From the NCBI RefSeq assembly GCF_034377145.1, contig NZ_CP139707.1, forward strand, positions 3,207,501-3,271,500: a stretch of 64,000 bases of DNA, in the 5' to 3' direction. Position 1 is the first letter of the stretch, and each line of letters opens with the position of its first letter. The position numbers and the translations under genes are program-made. Below, one piece after another: positions 36,676 through 46,155 of the stretch. Source of the DNA: Sulfitobacter sp. OXR-159 (GTDB lineage: Bacteria > Pseudomonadota > Alphaproteobacteria > Rhodobacterales > Rhodobacteraceae). The notes under the pieces were generated by a model. The model ran no database searches. It saw only the letters and a list, made by a program, of their open reading frames with translations, and was not told where the DNA came from.

Positions 36676-36980
36676 CCGACACCACCACAGATACCGCCAG
36701 CCGCGCCGCCGAGCTGTTGAAGGGGCATCGCGCCTCGATCGACCGGCTCGACGCGATCCTCGTCTATACACTGGGCGAGCGGTTCAAACACACACAGGCC
36801 GTGGGGAAACTCAAGGCCACACACGACCTTCCCCCGTCCGATCCAGCCCGCGAAGCGGCCCAGATCGCACGGCTCGAAGATTTGGCGAAAGAGGCCGACC
36901 TCGACCCCGAATTCGCCAAGAAGTTCCTGAACTTCATCATCGCTGAAGTCATTCAGCACCACAAAAGCCACCAATCGTAA
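36672..36980 (+). CDS. Chorismate mutase, AroQ type
   Basis: The 102-residue all-helical protein has the AroQ pattern: Arg in HRASIDRLDAILVYTLGERF (about 19-38), the Lys in VGKLKATHDLP (about 45-55) and Glu-rich last helix. It converts chorismate to prephenate for Phe and Tyr synthesis. Its start overlaps the ffh stop by four bases (ATGA), a placement seen in other Rhodobacteraceae. Confidence 0.92.
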   Translation: MTDTTTDTASRAAELLKGHRASIDRLDAILVYTLGERFKHTQAVGKLKATHDLPPSDPAREAAQIARLEDLAKEADLDPEFAKKFLNFIIAEVIQHHKSHQS

Positions 36981-37028
36981 GACAGGGCGCAGCCCCTTCT
37001 TGCTTACCAACTCAAAGGACTACTCATC

Positions 37029-37415
37029 ATGGCCATGAAAATTCGTCTCGCCCGCGGCGGCTCCAAAAAGCGCCCCTTCTACCGTATCGTTGCAGCCGAC
37101 AGCCGCATGCCGCGCGACGGCCGCTTCATCGAGAAGCTGGGCACATACAACCCGCTGCTGCCGAAAGACAGCGAAGACCGCGTGAAAATGGACGTTGAAA
37201 AGATCGAAGCATGGATCGCCAAAGGCGCCCAGCCGACCGAGCGTGTGACACGTATGCTGGAAGCCGCTGGCGTTCGCGAAAAGACCGAGCGTAACAACCC
37301 CAAGAAGGGCGCACCGGGCAAGAAAGCTCAAGAGCGCGTGCAGGAAAAGGCCGACAAAGCCGCTGCCGCTGCCGAAGCTGCCAACGCCCCTGCCGAAGAA
37401 GCTTCCGCAGAATAA
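37029..37415 (+). CDS. rpsP: 30S ribosomal protein S16
   Basis: The 128-residue protein begins [20 protein letters not shown], the S16 signature, and has the core domain to about residue 80 followed by an Ala/Lys/Glu-rich C-terminal tail (about 85-128) typical of alphaproteobacterial S16. Confidence 0.98.
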   Translation: MAMKIRLARGGSKKRPFYRIVAADSRMPRDGRFIEKLGTYNPLLPKDSEDRVKMDVEKIEAWIAKGAQPTERVTRMLEAAGVREKTERNNPKKGAPGKKAQERVQEKADKAAAAAEAANAPAEEASAE

Positions 37416-37431
37416 GCCGCGAGCGCCCGGC

Positions 37432-38061
37432 ATGGATGCATTCTCTGAAGACTTCCGTGCCGGGCTGCACGACCTGATGCGATGGCGGCGCGATGTGCGC
37501 CGCTTTCGCACAGACCCGCTGGACGAGGCACTGGTGCAAACCTGCCTCGACAGCTTCACCCTCGCCCCCTCTGTGGGCCTGTCGGAACCGTGGCGGATCA
37601 TCCGCGTGCAATCTGACACCGCGCGCCGAGCCGCGCTTGAGAATTTCGAAACAGCCAATGCCCGCGCCCTTGCCGGATATGACGGCGAGAAGGCCGCGCA
37701 TTATGCCGGGCTCAAGCTCTCGGGCATGAGCGAAGCGCCCGAGCAACTGGCGATTTACTGTGATGAAAGCACCGACAAGGGCAGTGGCCTTGGTGCCGGG
37801 ACAATGCCCGAGATGCGCCGCTATTCCGTGGTGGGTGCGATCAACTATCTATGGCTCACCGCCCGCGCCCATGGCCTTGGGCTGGGCTGGGTTTCCGTGC
37901 TTGACCCTGCGCGGCTGAACCGTGATCTTGCCGTTCCAAGGGACTGGTCGCTGGTGGCCTATCTTTGCATGGGCTGGCCCGAAGACAACAGCCTGACGCC
38001 GGAACTGGAAACCAAGGGCTGGGAGACCCGCGCCCCAAGCCTGAAGATCGAGACCCGTTAA
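37432..38061 (+). CDS. bluB: 5,6-dimethylbenzimidazole synthase BluB
   Basis: The 209-residue flavoprotein of the nitroreductase fold breaks down FMNH2 to make the lower ligand of vitamin B12. The family blocks are RWRRDVRRF at about 17-25, LAPSVGLSEPWRI at about 43-55, and AINYLWLTARAHGLGLGWVSVLDP near 140-163. It sits 17 bases after rpsP in the ribosomal cluster and overlaps the following small gene by one base, an unusual place for a cobalamin gene. Confidence 0.93.
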   Translation: MDAFSEDFRAGLHDLMRWRRDVRRFRTDPLDEALVQTCLDSFTLAPSVGLSEPWRIIRVQSDTARRAALENFETANARALAGYDGEKAAHYAGLKLSGMSEAPEQLAIYCDESTDKGSGLGAGTMPEMRRYSVVGAINYLWLTARAHGLGLGWVSVLDPARLNRDLAVPRDWSLVAYLCMGWPEDNSLTPELETKGWETRAPSLKIETR

Positions 38062-38210
38062 TGAGAAAACTACTGTTCCTTCTGGCCGTGCTGGTGCTCG
38101 GCTTTGTCCTTGGCATCCGTTATGATCGGCAGTTAATGCAGGACGAATGCAAGGCCGGGGCCGGAGGATGGACCGGGACGATCTGTGTCAATTCGGAGTT
38201 GTTGCAATGA
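38061..38210 (+). CDS. Small exported or membrane-anchored protein
   Basis: The 49-residue product has one N-terminal hydrophobic helix (about 3-18) followed by a short hydrophilic tail with two cysteines (DECKAG and GTICVN) that could form a disulfide outside the membrane. It is squeezed between bluB and rimM with overlapping start and stop codons on both sides, which supports translation. Function unknown. Confidence 0.78.
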   Translation: MRKLLFLLAVLVLGFVLGIRYDRQLMQDECKAGAGGWTGTICVNSELLQ

Positions 38211-38734
38211 GTGACCAAGACCTGATCTGCGTCGGCGCCATCGCGGGCGCTTACGGCGTGCGCGGCGAAGTGCGCGTGAAAAGCTACTGTGCCGTGCCCG
38301 AAGACATTGAAGACTACCGCCCGCTAAGCACCGAGGATGGCAGCCGGACCTTCACCCTTGCTCTGCTGCACCCGGTCAAGAACGGCTTTGCCGCCCGCAT
38401 CGCCGAGATCACCACCAAGGAAGAGGCCGACGACATGCGCGGTGTCTCTCTCTTTGCCGCGCGCGACCAACTGCCCGGCCTGCCGGATGATGAGTTCTAC
38501 CACGCCGATCTCATCGGGCTTGAGGTCTATGACACCGGTGGCGCGCTGCTGGGCCGCGTGAAAACGGTGCAGAACCACGGGGCGGACGACCTGCTGGAAC
38601 TGCAATTGGCGGGCACCTCGGCCACCACCTTCCTGCCCTTCACCAAGGCCGCCGTGCCGACCGTCGATCTTGCCTCGGGCCGGATCGTCGCCGACCCGCC
38701 CTTGGGCGTGCTGCCGGATGGTACGGATGGCTGA
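38207..38734 (+). CDS. rimM: 16S rRNA maturation protein RimM
   Basis: The 175-residue protein has the N-terminal RimM beta-barrel ([20 protein letters not shown] at about 6-25) and the C-terminal PRC-barrel ([12 protein letters not shown] and [16 protein letters not shown]). It helps assemble the 30S subunit head. Its start overlaps the small gene upstream by four bases (ATGA). Confidence 0.97.
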   Translation: MSDQDLICVGAIAGAYGVRGEVRVKSYCAVPEDIEDYRPLSTEDGSRTFTLALLHPVKNGFAARIAEITTKEEADDMRGVSLFAARDQLPGLPDDEFYHADLIGLEVYDTGGALLGRVKTVQNHGADDLLELQLAGTSATTFLPFTKAAVPTVDLASGRIVADPPLGVLPDGTDG

Positions 38735-38746
38735 GACCGGAGCCGG

Positions 38747-39541
38747 ATGATGCCCCGCCGGATCATCCTGCATCCCGGCTTTCACAAGACCGGGACCAGT
38801 TCCCTTCAGGCCACATTGCGCGCAAACCGCACCGCCTTGAAACCCCATGTCGCGCTGCGCTTGCGCTGGCATATGAAAGACCTGCTGCACGCCACGCGCG
38901 GCTATTCCACATGGCGCGATCCGCTCACGCTGTTGAAAGCGGAACATCGGTTCGAGACCCTGCTCGACGGCCTGCCCCAGATGCCGCGCCGCACGCTGAT
39001 CCTCTCGGCTGAGGAACTAGCCGGTCACCTGCCGGGCCGGGGCGATCTGGCCGATTACAGCGCCGCGCCCGAGTTGTTGGACAGCTTCACCCGCAGCCTG
39101 CGCCAGTGCTTTCCCCGGGCAGAGATCATGGTCTACCTCTCCACCCGAGCCCCGGCGGACTGGATCGCCTCGGCCTATTGGGAGCATGTCAAAGCCTCGT
39201 CGATGACGCTCGACCTTGCTGACTTTACTGCCCGCTATGCCCCTTCGTCGGACTTGAACGCGATGGTTCAAGAGATCACCCGCCGCCTTCCCTGCCCGGT
39301 ACACCAAACACGGCTGGAGGATTGCCGCGATCTGCCGCTCGGGCCTGCGACTCCGCTCCTCGACCTATGTGAGCTACCGCAAGACCTTTTGAAGCAGTTA
39401 ACCCTGCCACCGCCCGAGAACCGACGCTTGCCTGCGGAACTCTTGCAGGCTCTGCTTGACGCCAACCGCCGACACGCCGATGACCCTCAGGCGCGCCGCC
39501 GCGCCAAGACCGCCCTACTGACACAGGCAGGAACCGCATGA
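38747..39541 (+). CDS. Sulfotransferase-like protein
   Basis: The 264-residue protein starts with HPGFHKTGTSSLQ (residues 8-20), the 5' phosphosulfate-binding loop of sulfotransferases, and has the later TRAPADWIASAYW (about 130-142) that resembles the 3' phosphate-binding block (arginine plus serine). The fold family transfers sulfate from PAPS to sugars or lipids, but the acceptor is unknown. It lies 12 bases after rimM and overlaps the trmD start by four bases, so it is a passenger in a translation operon. Start at 38747 or 38750. Confidence 0.82.
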   Translation: MMPRRIILHPGFHKTGTSSLQATLRANRTALKPHVALRLRWHMKDLLHATRGYSTWRDPLTLLKAEHRFETLLDGLPQMPRRTLILSAEELAGHLPGRGDLADYSAAPELLDSFTRSLRQCFPRAEIMVYLSTRAPADWIASAYWEHVKASSMTLDLADFTARYAPSSDLNAMVQEITRRLPCPVHQTRLEDCRDLPLGPATPLLDLCELPQDLLKQLTLPPPENRRLPAELLQALLDANRRHADDPQARRRAKTALLTQAGTA

Positions 39542-40326
39542 AACCCACCCGCTCCCACGGACGCCAAAGCGCACGCCCCAGTCTGAAACCTCGTGCCCTG
39601 ATGCAAGATACGCCCGATTACGCTGATGTCTGGCAGGCGCGGATCGTTACGCTGTTTCCCGATCTATTCCCCGGCGTGCTGGGGGCGAGCCTGACCGGAA
39701 AGGCACTGCACGAAGGCCGCTGGCAGCTGCACACCCACGACCTGCGCGATTTTGGCATTGGCAAACACCGCAATGTCGACGACACCCCCGCGGGCGGCGG
39801 GGCGGGCATGGTGATGCGCGCCGATGTTGTCGGCCCCGCACTTGCCCGCGCGCAAAGCCATGCACATGGGCGCTGGCCAATCCTTTATATGTCGCCGCGC
39901 GGGCGTCGGTTCGATCAGGCCATGGCGCGCGATCTGGCAAGCTGCGCAGGGGTGACGATGCTCTGCGGGCGGTTTGAAGGGGTCGATGAGCGGGTGATCG
40001 AACATTTCGGCATTACCGAGGTCAGCTTGGGCGATTTCGTCATGACGGGCGGCGAACTGGCGGCCCAAGCGATGATCGACGCCACCGTGCGCCTTTTGCC
40101 CGGCGTGCTGGGCAATGCCGACAGCATCGAAGAGGAAAGCCACGCCTCGGGGCTGTTGGAACACCCGCAATACACCCGCCCCGCCACATGGGAGGGGCGC
40201 GACATCCCCCCTGTGCTGATGTCGGGCAACCATGGCGAGATCGCAAAATGGCGGCAAGCGCAGGCCGAAGACCTGACCCGCAAACGCCGCCCAGACATGT
40301 GGGCCGCGTTTGAGGGCAAAGACTAA
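39538..40326 (+). CDS. trmD: tRNA (guanine37-N1)-methyltransferase
   Basis: The 262-residue SPOUT methyltransferase modifies G37 of tRNAs. Core motifs are VTLFPDLFPGVLG near 37-49, MSPRGRRFDQ near 118-127, LCGRFEGVDERV near 143-154 and SLGDFVMTGGELAA near 163-176 (AdoMet knot). It has about 30 extra N-terminal residues, basic, compared with the E. coli enzyme; I recall this in other roseobacters. It overlaps the sulfotransferase-like gene. Confidence 0.97.
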   Translation: MKPTRSHGRQSARPSLKPRALMQDTPDYADVWQARIVTLFPDLFPGVLGASLTGKALHEGRWQLHTHDLRDFGIGKHRNVDDTPAGGGAGMVMRADVVGPALARAQSHAHGRWPILYMSPRGRRFDQAMARDLASCAGVTMLCGRFEGVDERVIEHFGITEVSLGDFVMTGGELAAQAMIDATVRLLPGVLGNADSIEEESHASGLLEHPQYTRPATWEGRDIPPVLMSGNHGEIAKWRQAQAEDLTRKRRPDMWAAFEGKD

Positions 40327-40394
40327 GCAAGCCACCCCTAGGGAACCCGCCCTCGCGCGGCGCGTTGATCCCCCATATTGGAGGGAGAAACCAA

Positions 40395-40556
40395 ATGCTT
40401 GAGCTGATTCTCATTCTGCTGATCGTCGCCGCTGTGGCGGCTCTCTTGGGCTTTGGCCGTGTGTCGGGGGCTGCGATGACCGGGGCAAAAGTGCTGATCG
40501 GCATCGTGCTGGTGCTTTTCCTGCTCGTTGTCTTGGGCGTGATTGCGCTGGCCTGA
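40395..40556 (+). CDS. DUF1328-type small membrane protein
   Basis: The 53-residue protein consists of two hydrophobic helices joined by FGRVSGAAMTGAKV, matching the YtjA/DUF1328 family. AGGGAGAAA is an ideal ribosome-binding site. Members are often stress-induced; function unknown. A hairpin at 40578-40607 may end the transcript. Confidence 0.85.
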   Translation: MLELILILLIVAAVAALLGFGRVSGAAMTGAKVLIGIVLVLFLLVVLGVIALA

Positions 40557-40577
40557 CGCGCTGAGCTACAAAACTGG

Positions 40578-40610
40578 GGATCAAGGCGGCGAGAGCCCCC
40601 TTGATCCTTT
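40578..40610 (+). terminator. Possible terminator before the L19 gene
   Basis: GGATCAAGG (40578-40586) pairs perfectly with CCTTGATCC (40599-40607), followed by TTT only. Rplicating rplS transcription would then need its own promoter in 40611-40820, where no gene is seen. Confidence 0.45.
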
Positions 40611-40820
40611 AGCGATTGCCCCCTATACCCCGCGCATCCGGAATCGCTTTGGCGGCTCCGGTGCTTTGCGTTACGGCGCAAGCGAATAAAGCAATGACGA
40701 CGATACCTCCGGCGGGGGGCCATGATCGGAAACGATCCCGGCGCTGCCCGATAGAACCCGAAGCTCTGGGTCGCGACATAATTTCGTGGAATACCGCGAA
40801 CATCATAGGAGATAGGTCAG

Positions 40821-41198
40821 ATGAACCTGATCGCAGAGATCGAGGCGGAACAAGTCGCCGAGCTGGGGAAAGAGATCCCCGACTTCCGTGCCGGTGATAC
40901 CGTTCGCGTTGGCTTTAAAGTCACCGAAGGCACCCGCACCCGTGTGCAGAACTACGAAGGCGTCTGCATTTCGCGCAAGAACGGCCACGGCATTGCCGGG
41001 TCTTTCACCGTGCGCAAGATTTCCTTTGGCGAAGGCGTGGAACGTGTGTTCCCCCTGCATTCGACCAACATCGACAGCATCACCGTTGTACGCCGTGGCC
41101 GCGTGCGTCGCGCCAAGCTGTACTACCTGCGCAGCCGTCGCGGCAAATCCGCACGGATCGTCGAAAACGCTCACTACAAGCCCCGCGCGAACGCATAA
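40821..41198 (+). CDS. rplS: 50S ribosomal protein L19
   Basis: The 125-residue protein has the L19 core [22 protein letters not shown] (from about 24; shown in part) and [20 protein letters not shown], ending with [18 protein letters not shown]. Ribosome-binding site AGGAGATAGG is strong. Confidence 0.98.
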   Translation: MNLIAEIEAEQVAELGKEIPDFRAGDTVRVGFKVTEGTRTRVQNYEGVCISRKNGHGIAGSFTVRKISFGEGVERVFPLHSTNIDSITVVRRGRVRRAKLYYLRSRRGKSARIVENAHYKPRANA

Positions 41199-41209
41199 AG
41201 GACTGGTCG

Positions 41210-41431
41210 ATGAAAACCGATACACATCCCGAATACCACATCATCAACGTCAAGATGACCGACGGCACCGTTGTGGAAATGAAATCGACATGGGGCAAAG
41301 AAGGCGACCAGCTGTCGCTCGACATCGACCCTTCCGTGCACCCCGCGTGGACCGGCGGCACTGGCCGCATCATGGACACCGGCGGCCGTGTGTCGAAGTT
41401 CAAGAACAAATATGCAGGTCTGGGCTTCTAA
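41210..41431 (+). CDS. rpmE: 50S ribosomal protein L31
   Basis: The 73-residue L31 begins [20 protein letters not shown] and ends [13 protein letters not shown]. It lacks the zinc-binding cysteines (C- form), as is usual in alphaproteobacteria. It follows rplS by 11 bases and is followed by a terminator. Confidence 0.97.
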   Translation: MKTDTHPEYHIINVKMTDGTVVEMKSTWGKEGDQLSLDIDPSVHPAWTGGTGRIMDTGGRVSKFKNKYAGLGF

Positions 41432-41453
41432 GCCTACCCTACATTGCGAATGC

Positions 41454-41485
41454 AAAGGCGCGGCCCCTATGGGTCGCGCCTTTTG
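41454..41485 (+). terminator. Terminator after rpmE
   Basis: AAAGGCGCGGCCC (41454-41466) pairs with GGGTCGCGCCTTT (41471-41483), one G-T pair included, with a T run. Confidence 0.88.
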
Positions 41486-41530
41486 CGTTTGGGGGTGATG
41501 GGGCCGGGACCGGGCGTATTTGGCAGGCGG

Positions 41531-41557
41531 TGCGGCGGTATTTTTAAAAGGATGAAA
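41531..41557 (+). repeat. Intergenic repeat, copy C (short)
   Basis: The tail CGGTATTTTTAAAAGGATGAA (21 bases at 41536-41556, first 20 shown in copy A) is identical to copy A, but the GC-rich hairpins upstream are degraded to GGCGTATTTGGCAGGCGGTGCGG-like sequence. It lies between the convergent genes rpmE and the membrane protein at 41610. Confidence 0.65.
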
Positions 41558-41609
41558 TGAGGGAGGGCTGCGCATCGGTGGACGCCGGCGCGCAGATAGG
41601 CTGATGGGG

Positions 41610-42293
41610 TTAGAGGCGGCGCTCTTGGAGGGCGGCTTGGGTGCCGTAGCCGTGCAGGTGCGAAAGCACCGCACCGTAGGCGATCAGCAGGTAGGCGAGC
41701 AGCTCGGTGCCTTCTTGGACGGTGGTTTTGACTTGGGGGTCATAGGCGGCGCCCATAACGGCCTCCCACAGGGAGCCGGTGCCGAAGGTCCGCGAGAAAA
41801 AGAGCAGCAGCACCACACCGATATAGACAAAGGTGGCAGAGCGGGTTTGCAGATGGTGCAGCATCGGCAGGAGCGTTGTACCGCGGTTGCGCCATGCGAT
41901 GAAGCTGCCCACGGCCAGTGTCACGAGGGCGGGGTAAATCCAGAACCCGTGCTGGATACGGTCGAGCGCGGCGTCATATTCGCGCAGGAACATGCAGGCG
42001 AAGAGCGTGGCCACCAGTGTGAGGTACCCCCGCATGCCCACATGTTTGTAAGCGCCCAGCATGAAGATGGCAGCCGCAATAGCGAGGAAAGTATTGTGCA
42101 GATGTTCTGTCAGCGAGTCTTCGGAGACGCCATCGCCCAGAACGGCTGTATCAAGGTAAACCGTGACCGGCACCAGAGCCACCAGCAGGCAGACAAGCGC
42201 GAATTCCGCGATCACTGCGCCCAAAGAGGGCAGCACGCCGCGCGCGGTCGTCGGTTTTGAACTGCTGGATGTGCCGGGGTTGTGATCTGCCAT
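41610..42293 (-). CDS. Uncharacterised integral membrane protein
   Basis: The 227-residue protein has about six hydrophobic helices (about 25-48, 68-84, 88-102, 118-134, 154-170 and 195-212), and a short polar Ser/Thr-rich N-terminus. Histidine and arginine residues between helices (EHLHNTF, FLREYDAALDRIQHGFW) might bind an ion or cofactor, but I recognise no family. It is transcribed toward rpmE; 234 bases separate it from the divergent mipZ gene. Confidence 0.75.
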   Translation of the reverse strand: MADHNPGTSSSSKPTTARGVLPSLGAVIAEFALVCLLVALVPVTVYLDTAVLGDGVSEDSLTEHLHNTFLAIAAAIFMLGAYKHVGMRGYLTLVATLFACMFLREYDAALDRIQHGFWIYPALVTLAVGSFIAWRNRGTTLLPMLHHLQTRSATFVYIGVVLLLFFSRTFGTGSLWEAVMGAAYDPQVKTTVQEGTELLAYLLIAYGAVLSHLHGYGTQAALQERRL

Positions 42294-42527
42294 AAGGGGG
42301 CCTTGATTGAACGGTTACTTGGACCGCCAGTCAGGGCGGTAAGGCGCGGTGTTACACTGCGCCTTAGATGGTGAAAATAAGGCAAATCCCTCTGTTGTCC
42401 AAACGCGGCAGCGCTGCCACGGTCGGGCTGAACAAGCCGCCTCGCCACTTTCCAAAGCGGAGAACCCTACATATAGTGCGGCTCAACAATATCCTGCTTT
42501 GAAGGGCAGGCGCGAAGGGACAGCAGT

Positions 42528-43337
42528 ATGGCGCATATAATCGTCGTCGGTAACGAAAAAGGCGGCGCGGGCAAATCGACCGTTTCCATGCATGTGGCGA
42601 CGGCCTTGGCGCGCCTTGGCCATAAGGTCAGCGGGCTGGACCTCGACCTGCGGCAGCGGACCTTTGGCCGCTATATCGAGAACCGCCGTGATTTCATGCG
42701 CGAGTCCGGTCTGACGCTTGCCAGTCCGACGCTTTGCGAATTGCCGGATGTGGAGGCCAGCAGCCTGCGCCCCGGCGAGAACATGTATGACCACCGCATC
42801 AGCGCGGCGGTGGCGGAGTTAGAGCCGGATAATGATTTCATTCTGATCGACTGTCCCGGCTCTCATACCCGGTTGAGCCAGGTCGCGCATTCGCTGGCGG
42901 ACACGCTGATCACCCCGCTTAACGACAGTTTCATCGACTTTGACCTCTTGGCCCATATCGATGCCAATGGGGAAAAAATCACCGGGCCGTCGGTCTATTC
43001 CGAGATGGTTTGGAATGCGCGGCAGCTGCGCGCACAGGCCGGGCTTTCGGCGATTGACTGGGTCGTGGTGCGCAACCGTCTGGGTGCGCAGCGGATGGTG
43101 AACAAAGAAAAGATGGAGCGGGCGATTGGCAATCTCAGCAAGCGGATCGGCTTTCGCACCGCACCGGGGTTCAATGAGCGGGTGATCTTTCGGGAGCTTT
43201 TTCCGCGCGGCCTAACGCTGCTGGACCTCAAAGATATCGGGGTGAAACAGCTCAATATCTCCAACATCGCTGCGCGGCAGGAACTGCGCGAATTGATCAA
43301 GGCGTTGGACCTGCCGGGCGTCACCCCCGACTTTTGA
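42528..43337 (+). CDS. mipZ: Division-plane positioning ATPase MipZ
   Basis: The 269-residue ParA/MinD-like ATPase carries the deviant Walker A NEKGGAGKSTVSMHVATAL (about 9-27), LDLDLRQRTFGRYIENR (about 38-54) and ILIDCPGSHTRLSQVAHSLAD (Walker B and switch II, about 104-124). MipZ forms a gradient from the ParB-bound origin and blocks FtsZ near the poles in Caulobacter. Called MipZ instead of ParA because it has no partner parB gene next to it and has the DLRQRTF segment. Confidence 0.93.
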   Translation: MAHIIVVGNEKGGAGKSTVSMHVATALARLGHKVSGLDLDLRQRTFGRYIENRRDFMRESGLTLASPTLCELPDVEASSLRPGENMYDHRISAAVAELEPDNDFILIDCPGSHTRLSQVAHSLADTLITPLNDSFIDFDLLAHIDANGEKITGPSVYSEMVWNARQLRAQAGLSAIDWVVVRNRLGAQRMVNKEKMERAIGNLSKRIGFRTAPGFNERVIFRELFPRGLTLLDLKDIGVKQLNISNIAARQELRELIKALDLPGVTPDF

Positions 43338-43339
43338 AG

Positions 43340-44224
43340 TTAGTGATGAGGCAGCGGCGGCACGACACGGCGGCGGCGTGACAGGGCAATGAGGTTCGAC
43401 AGGAACAGCGCGCCCACGACGATGCCGCCGCCGATCAGCGCGTAGACGCCCGGATCTTCGCCCAGCACCGCCCAGACCAGCAGCGGGGCAAGCACGGATT
43501 CCAACAAGACCAGCAGACCGACTTCCGCGCTTGAGATATAGCGCGGCCCGAGCGCGATGAGCCCCGCGCTGGCGGCCATAAAGACCGCGTAGAGCAGCAT
43601 CTGCGGCAGTTCTGCGGCGGGCATTTGCAGGGGCTGCGCCACCGGCAGCAGGACCGCCCCGGCCAGCAGATAGGCCAGCGCAACCGCCGGCACCATCGAC
43701 ACCGCGCGCGCGTGGCGCGCCGCAGTCAGCGCACCGGCAAAGATCGCCGAGATCGACAGCGCCAACAGGTCCCCCGCGCGCGAGGCATTTTCGGTCTCGC
43801 CCGAGCCAATGGCAATCACGGCAAGTCCGGCCAACACCGCCGCGATGGTAAAGAACATGCGTCGGCTAATCGGCTCACCCAAAAACACCTTGCTGTAGAT
43901 CGCCGCGAAGACGGGCAATGAGGCGAGAATAAACACCACATTCGCCACCGAGGTCAGGCGCACAGCCAGCACAAAGCCGACCCCGGCGCAGGCCACGCCG
44001 CCGACGTAAATCGCGCTGGCCCACCCCGCGCGGCGCAGGGCGCGGAAGGGCGCGGTGCCTTGGGCCAGTAGCAACCCTGTGCCAATCGCCAATCCAACGA
44101 GGGTCACTTTCCAGAACGCCAGCGTCAGCATCGGCGCGTCGATGACGCGCACGAAAAGCGCTTCGGGAACGATGCACATCACCCCGAAAAAGGTGAGCAG
44201 GAGGCCTTTGGTTTGATCAGTCAT
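43340..44224 (-). CDS. DMT-superfamily transporter (EamA family)
   Basis: A 294-residue protein with ten predicted membrane helices in two EamA repeats (LLTFFGVMCIVPEALFVRVI opens the first; PRYISSAEVGLLVLLESVLAPLL lies late in the second). Substrate unknown. It converges on mipZ with only two bases between the stop codons and no room for a terminator. Confidence 0.9.
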   Translation of the reverse strand: MTDQTKGLLLTFFGVMCIVPEALFVRVIDAPMLTLAFWKVTLVGLAIGTGLLLAQGTAPFRALRRAGWASAIYVGGVACAGVGFVLAVRLTSVANVVFILASLPVFAAIYSKVFLGEPISRRMFFTIAAVLAGLAVIAIGSGETENASRAGDLLALSISAIFAGALTAARHARAVSMVPAVALAYLLAGAVLLPVAQPLQMPAAELPQMLLYAVFMAASAGLIALGPRYISSAEVGLLVLLESVLAPLLVWAVLGEDPGVYALIGGGIVVGALFLSNLIALSRRRRVVPPLPHH

Positions 44225-44250
44225 GCGCCATCGGTGGCGCTTTCCGCTGC

Positions 44251-44700
44251 TTAAGTAAAGCCCCCCGGTCCCGCTCCTGACAGCTTGAGCAACGCCCGAC
44301 GCAGCACATCGGCCTCGGCGGGGTCAAGCGCATCCATCAATGCCGCATCATAGCGCCGTGCCACGGCGCGCAGATCGTCATAGGCCGCTTGGCCCTGCCG
44401 GGTCAGCGATAGATATTCGACCCGGCGGTCATCCTCATTGCGGGTGCGGTCAACAAAGCGGCGCTCATTCAAACGATGCACAGCGCGGCTGATTTTGGTT
44501 TTATGCATCCGCGCCCGCTGGCCGATGTCACTCGCGGTGAGACGGCCATAAAGGCCAAGATGAAACAGCACCCGCCACTCTGTGCGCAACATCCCGTAGC
44601 GGTCTTTATAGATCTGCTGAAACTCCAGCGAAGACGCTTCTGCCGCTTGGTTCAGAAGATAGGGCAGGAACTGTTGCAAATCGAATTTGTCGGTTTCCAT
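44251..44700 (-). CDS. MarR-family regulator, probable repressor of the homogentisate genes
   Basis: The 149-residue winged-helix protein (start [18 protein letters not shown] at 44700, the longer frame is unsupported) has the MarR core [41 protein letters not shown] segment (about 37-73) and [13 protein letters not shown] (wing). It is divergent from hmgA across only 66 bases that contain two palindromes, which fits autoregulation and control of the catabolic operon. Confidence 0.9.
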   Translation of the reverse strand: METDKFDLQQFLPYLLNQAAEASSLEFQQIYKDRYGMLRTEWRVLFHLGLYGRLTASDIGQRARMHKTKISRAVHRLNERRFVDRTRNEDDRRVEYLSLTRQGQAAYDDLRAVARRYDAALMDALDPAEADVLRRALLKLSGAGPGGFT

Positions 44701-44714
44701 ATCACGCCGCTTGT

Positions 44715-44745
44715 TAGTTACAAATACAACTATTACCGTTGCAAC
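44715..44745. promoter_or_regulatory. Probable MarR operator region between regulator and hmgA
   Basis: TAGTT and AACTA form an inverted repeat at 44715-44732 (8-base spacer), and GTTGCAAC at 44738-44745 is a perfect 8-base palindrome. Both lie in the 66-base divergent region, the right place for regulator binding; binding is inferred. Confidence 0.4.
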
Positions 44746-44766
44746 AGATTCTGCAAGGGGGCACAG

Positions 44767-46128
44767 ATGACCAGCCAATCAAAGCCATCAACGATGACAA
44801 CCGCGGCCACCACCTCGGGCACGCATCCGGGCTATATGCCCGGTTTTGGCAATGATTTCGAGACGGAGGCCCTGCCCGGCGCGCTGCCGCAGGGCATGAA
44901 CTCCCCGCAGAAATGCAACTACGGCCTCTATGGCGAACAGCTTTCGGGCACCGCTTTTACCGCGCCGTCTCATCAGAACGAGCGCACGTGGTGCTACCGC
45001 ATCCGGCCCTCGGTCAAACACTCGTCGCGGTATGAGCGGATCGATCTGCCCTATTGGAAATCCGCCCCGCATCAGCCGCAGGATGTGACCAGCCTTGGCC
45101 AATACCGCTGGGATCCGGTGCCGCATTCCGACGCGCCGCTGACGTGGCTTACCGGCATGCGCACCATGACCACGGCGGGGGATGTGAACACGCAGATCGG
45201 CATGGCGAGCCATATCTATCTGGTCACCGAGAGCATGGTGGACAGCTATTTTTATTCCGCCGACAGCGAGCTGCTGATCGTCCCGCAGGAAGGCACGCTG
45301 CGCTTTTGCACCGAGTTGGGCGTGATGGACATCGCCCCCCAAGAGATCGCCATCATCCCGCGTGGGCTGGTCTACCGTGTCGAAGTGCTGGAGGGGCCGG
45401 CGCGGGGGTTTGTTTGTGAGAACTATGGCCAGAAGTTCCACCTGCCAGCACGCGGCCCGATTGGCGCGAACTGCATGGCGAACCCGCGCGATTTCAAGAC
45501 CCCCGTGGCGGCGTTTGAAGACCGCGAGGCGCCCTCGACCGTGACGATCAAATGGTGCGGCCAGTTCCATGAGACCAAGATCGGGCATTCGCCGCTCGAC
45601 GTGGTGGCATGGCATGGCAACTACGCCCCGGTGAAATACGACCTCAACACCTATTGCCCCGTGGGCGCGGTGCTGTTCGACCACCCGGACCCGTCGATCT
45701 TTACCGTCCTGACTGCGCCTTCGGGCGTCGAAGGCACCGCCAACATCGACTTCGTGCTGTTCCGCGACCGTTGGATGGTGGCCGAAGATACCTTCCGCCC
45801 GCCGTGGTATCATAAAAACATCATGTCTGAGCTGATGGGCAATATCCACGGTCAGTATGACGCCAAGCCCAAGGGGTTCATCCCCGGCGGGATGTCCCTG
45901 CACAACATGATGCTGCCGCATGGGCCGGACCGGAATGCGTTCGAAGGGGCGTCAAACGCCGAGCTTGCGCCGCATAAGCTCGACAACACAATGTCCTTCA
46001 TGTTCGAGACCCGCTTCCCGCAGCATCTGACCGAATTCGCCGCCAAAGAAGCACCCCTGCAGGACGATTACATCGACTGCTGGGAGAGCCTTGAGAAGAA
46101 ATTCGACGGCACACCTGGCAAGAAGTAA
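44767..46128 (+). CDS. hmgA: Homogentisate 1,2-dioxygenase
   Basis: The 453-residue non-heme iron enzyme opens homogentisate to maleylacetoacetate. The start [10 protein letters not shown] is preceded by AAGGGGG; from about residue 18 come [20 protein letters not shown] and [20 protein letters not shown]. Iron-ligand region [15 protein letters not shown] near 282-296 and [27 protein letters not shown] block near 357-380 are present. First gene of the catabolic operon. Confidence 0.98.
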   Translation: MTSQSKPSTMTTAATTSGTHPGYMPGFGNDFETEALPGALPQGMNSPQKCNYGLYGEQLSGTAFTAPSHQNERTWCYRIRPSVKHSSRYERIDLPYWKSAPHQPQDVTSLGQYRWDPVPHSDAPLTWLTGMRTMTTAGDVNTQIGMASHIYLVTESMVDSYFYSADSELLIVPQEGTLRFCTELGVMDIAPQEIAIIPRGLVYRVEVLEGPARGFVCENYGQKFHLPARGPIGANCMANPRDFKTPVAAFEDREAPSTVTIKWCGQFHETKIGHSPLDVVAWHGNYAPVKYDLNTYCPVGAVLFDHPDPSIFTVLTAPSGVEGTANIDFVLFRDRWMVAEDTFRPPWYHKNIMSELMGNIHGQYDAKPKGFIPGGMSLHNMMLPHGPDRNAFEGASNAELAPHKLDNTMSFMFETRFPQHLTEFAAKEAPLQDDYIDCWESLEKKFDGTPGKK

Positions 46129-46155
46129 GCCCGCCTGCCCCCTGAAAGGACCGAC

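Noticed and set aside
35017..36771. A 584-codon His- and Ala-rich open frame opposite ffh
   Set aside because: Its composition follows from reading the ffh gene antisense; no start signals.
40609..40806. A 65-codon minus-strand frame upstream of the L19 gene
   Set aside because: Poor start context and no recognisable family; the region more likely holds the rplS promoter.
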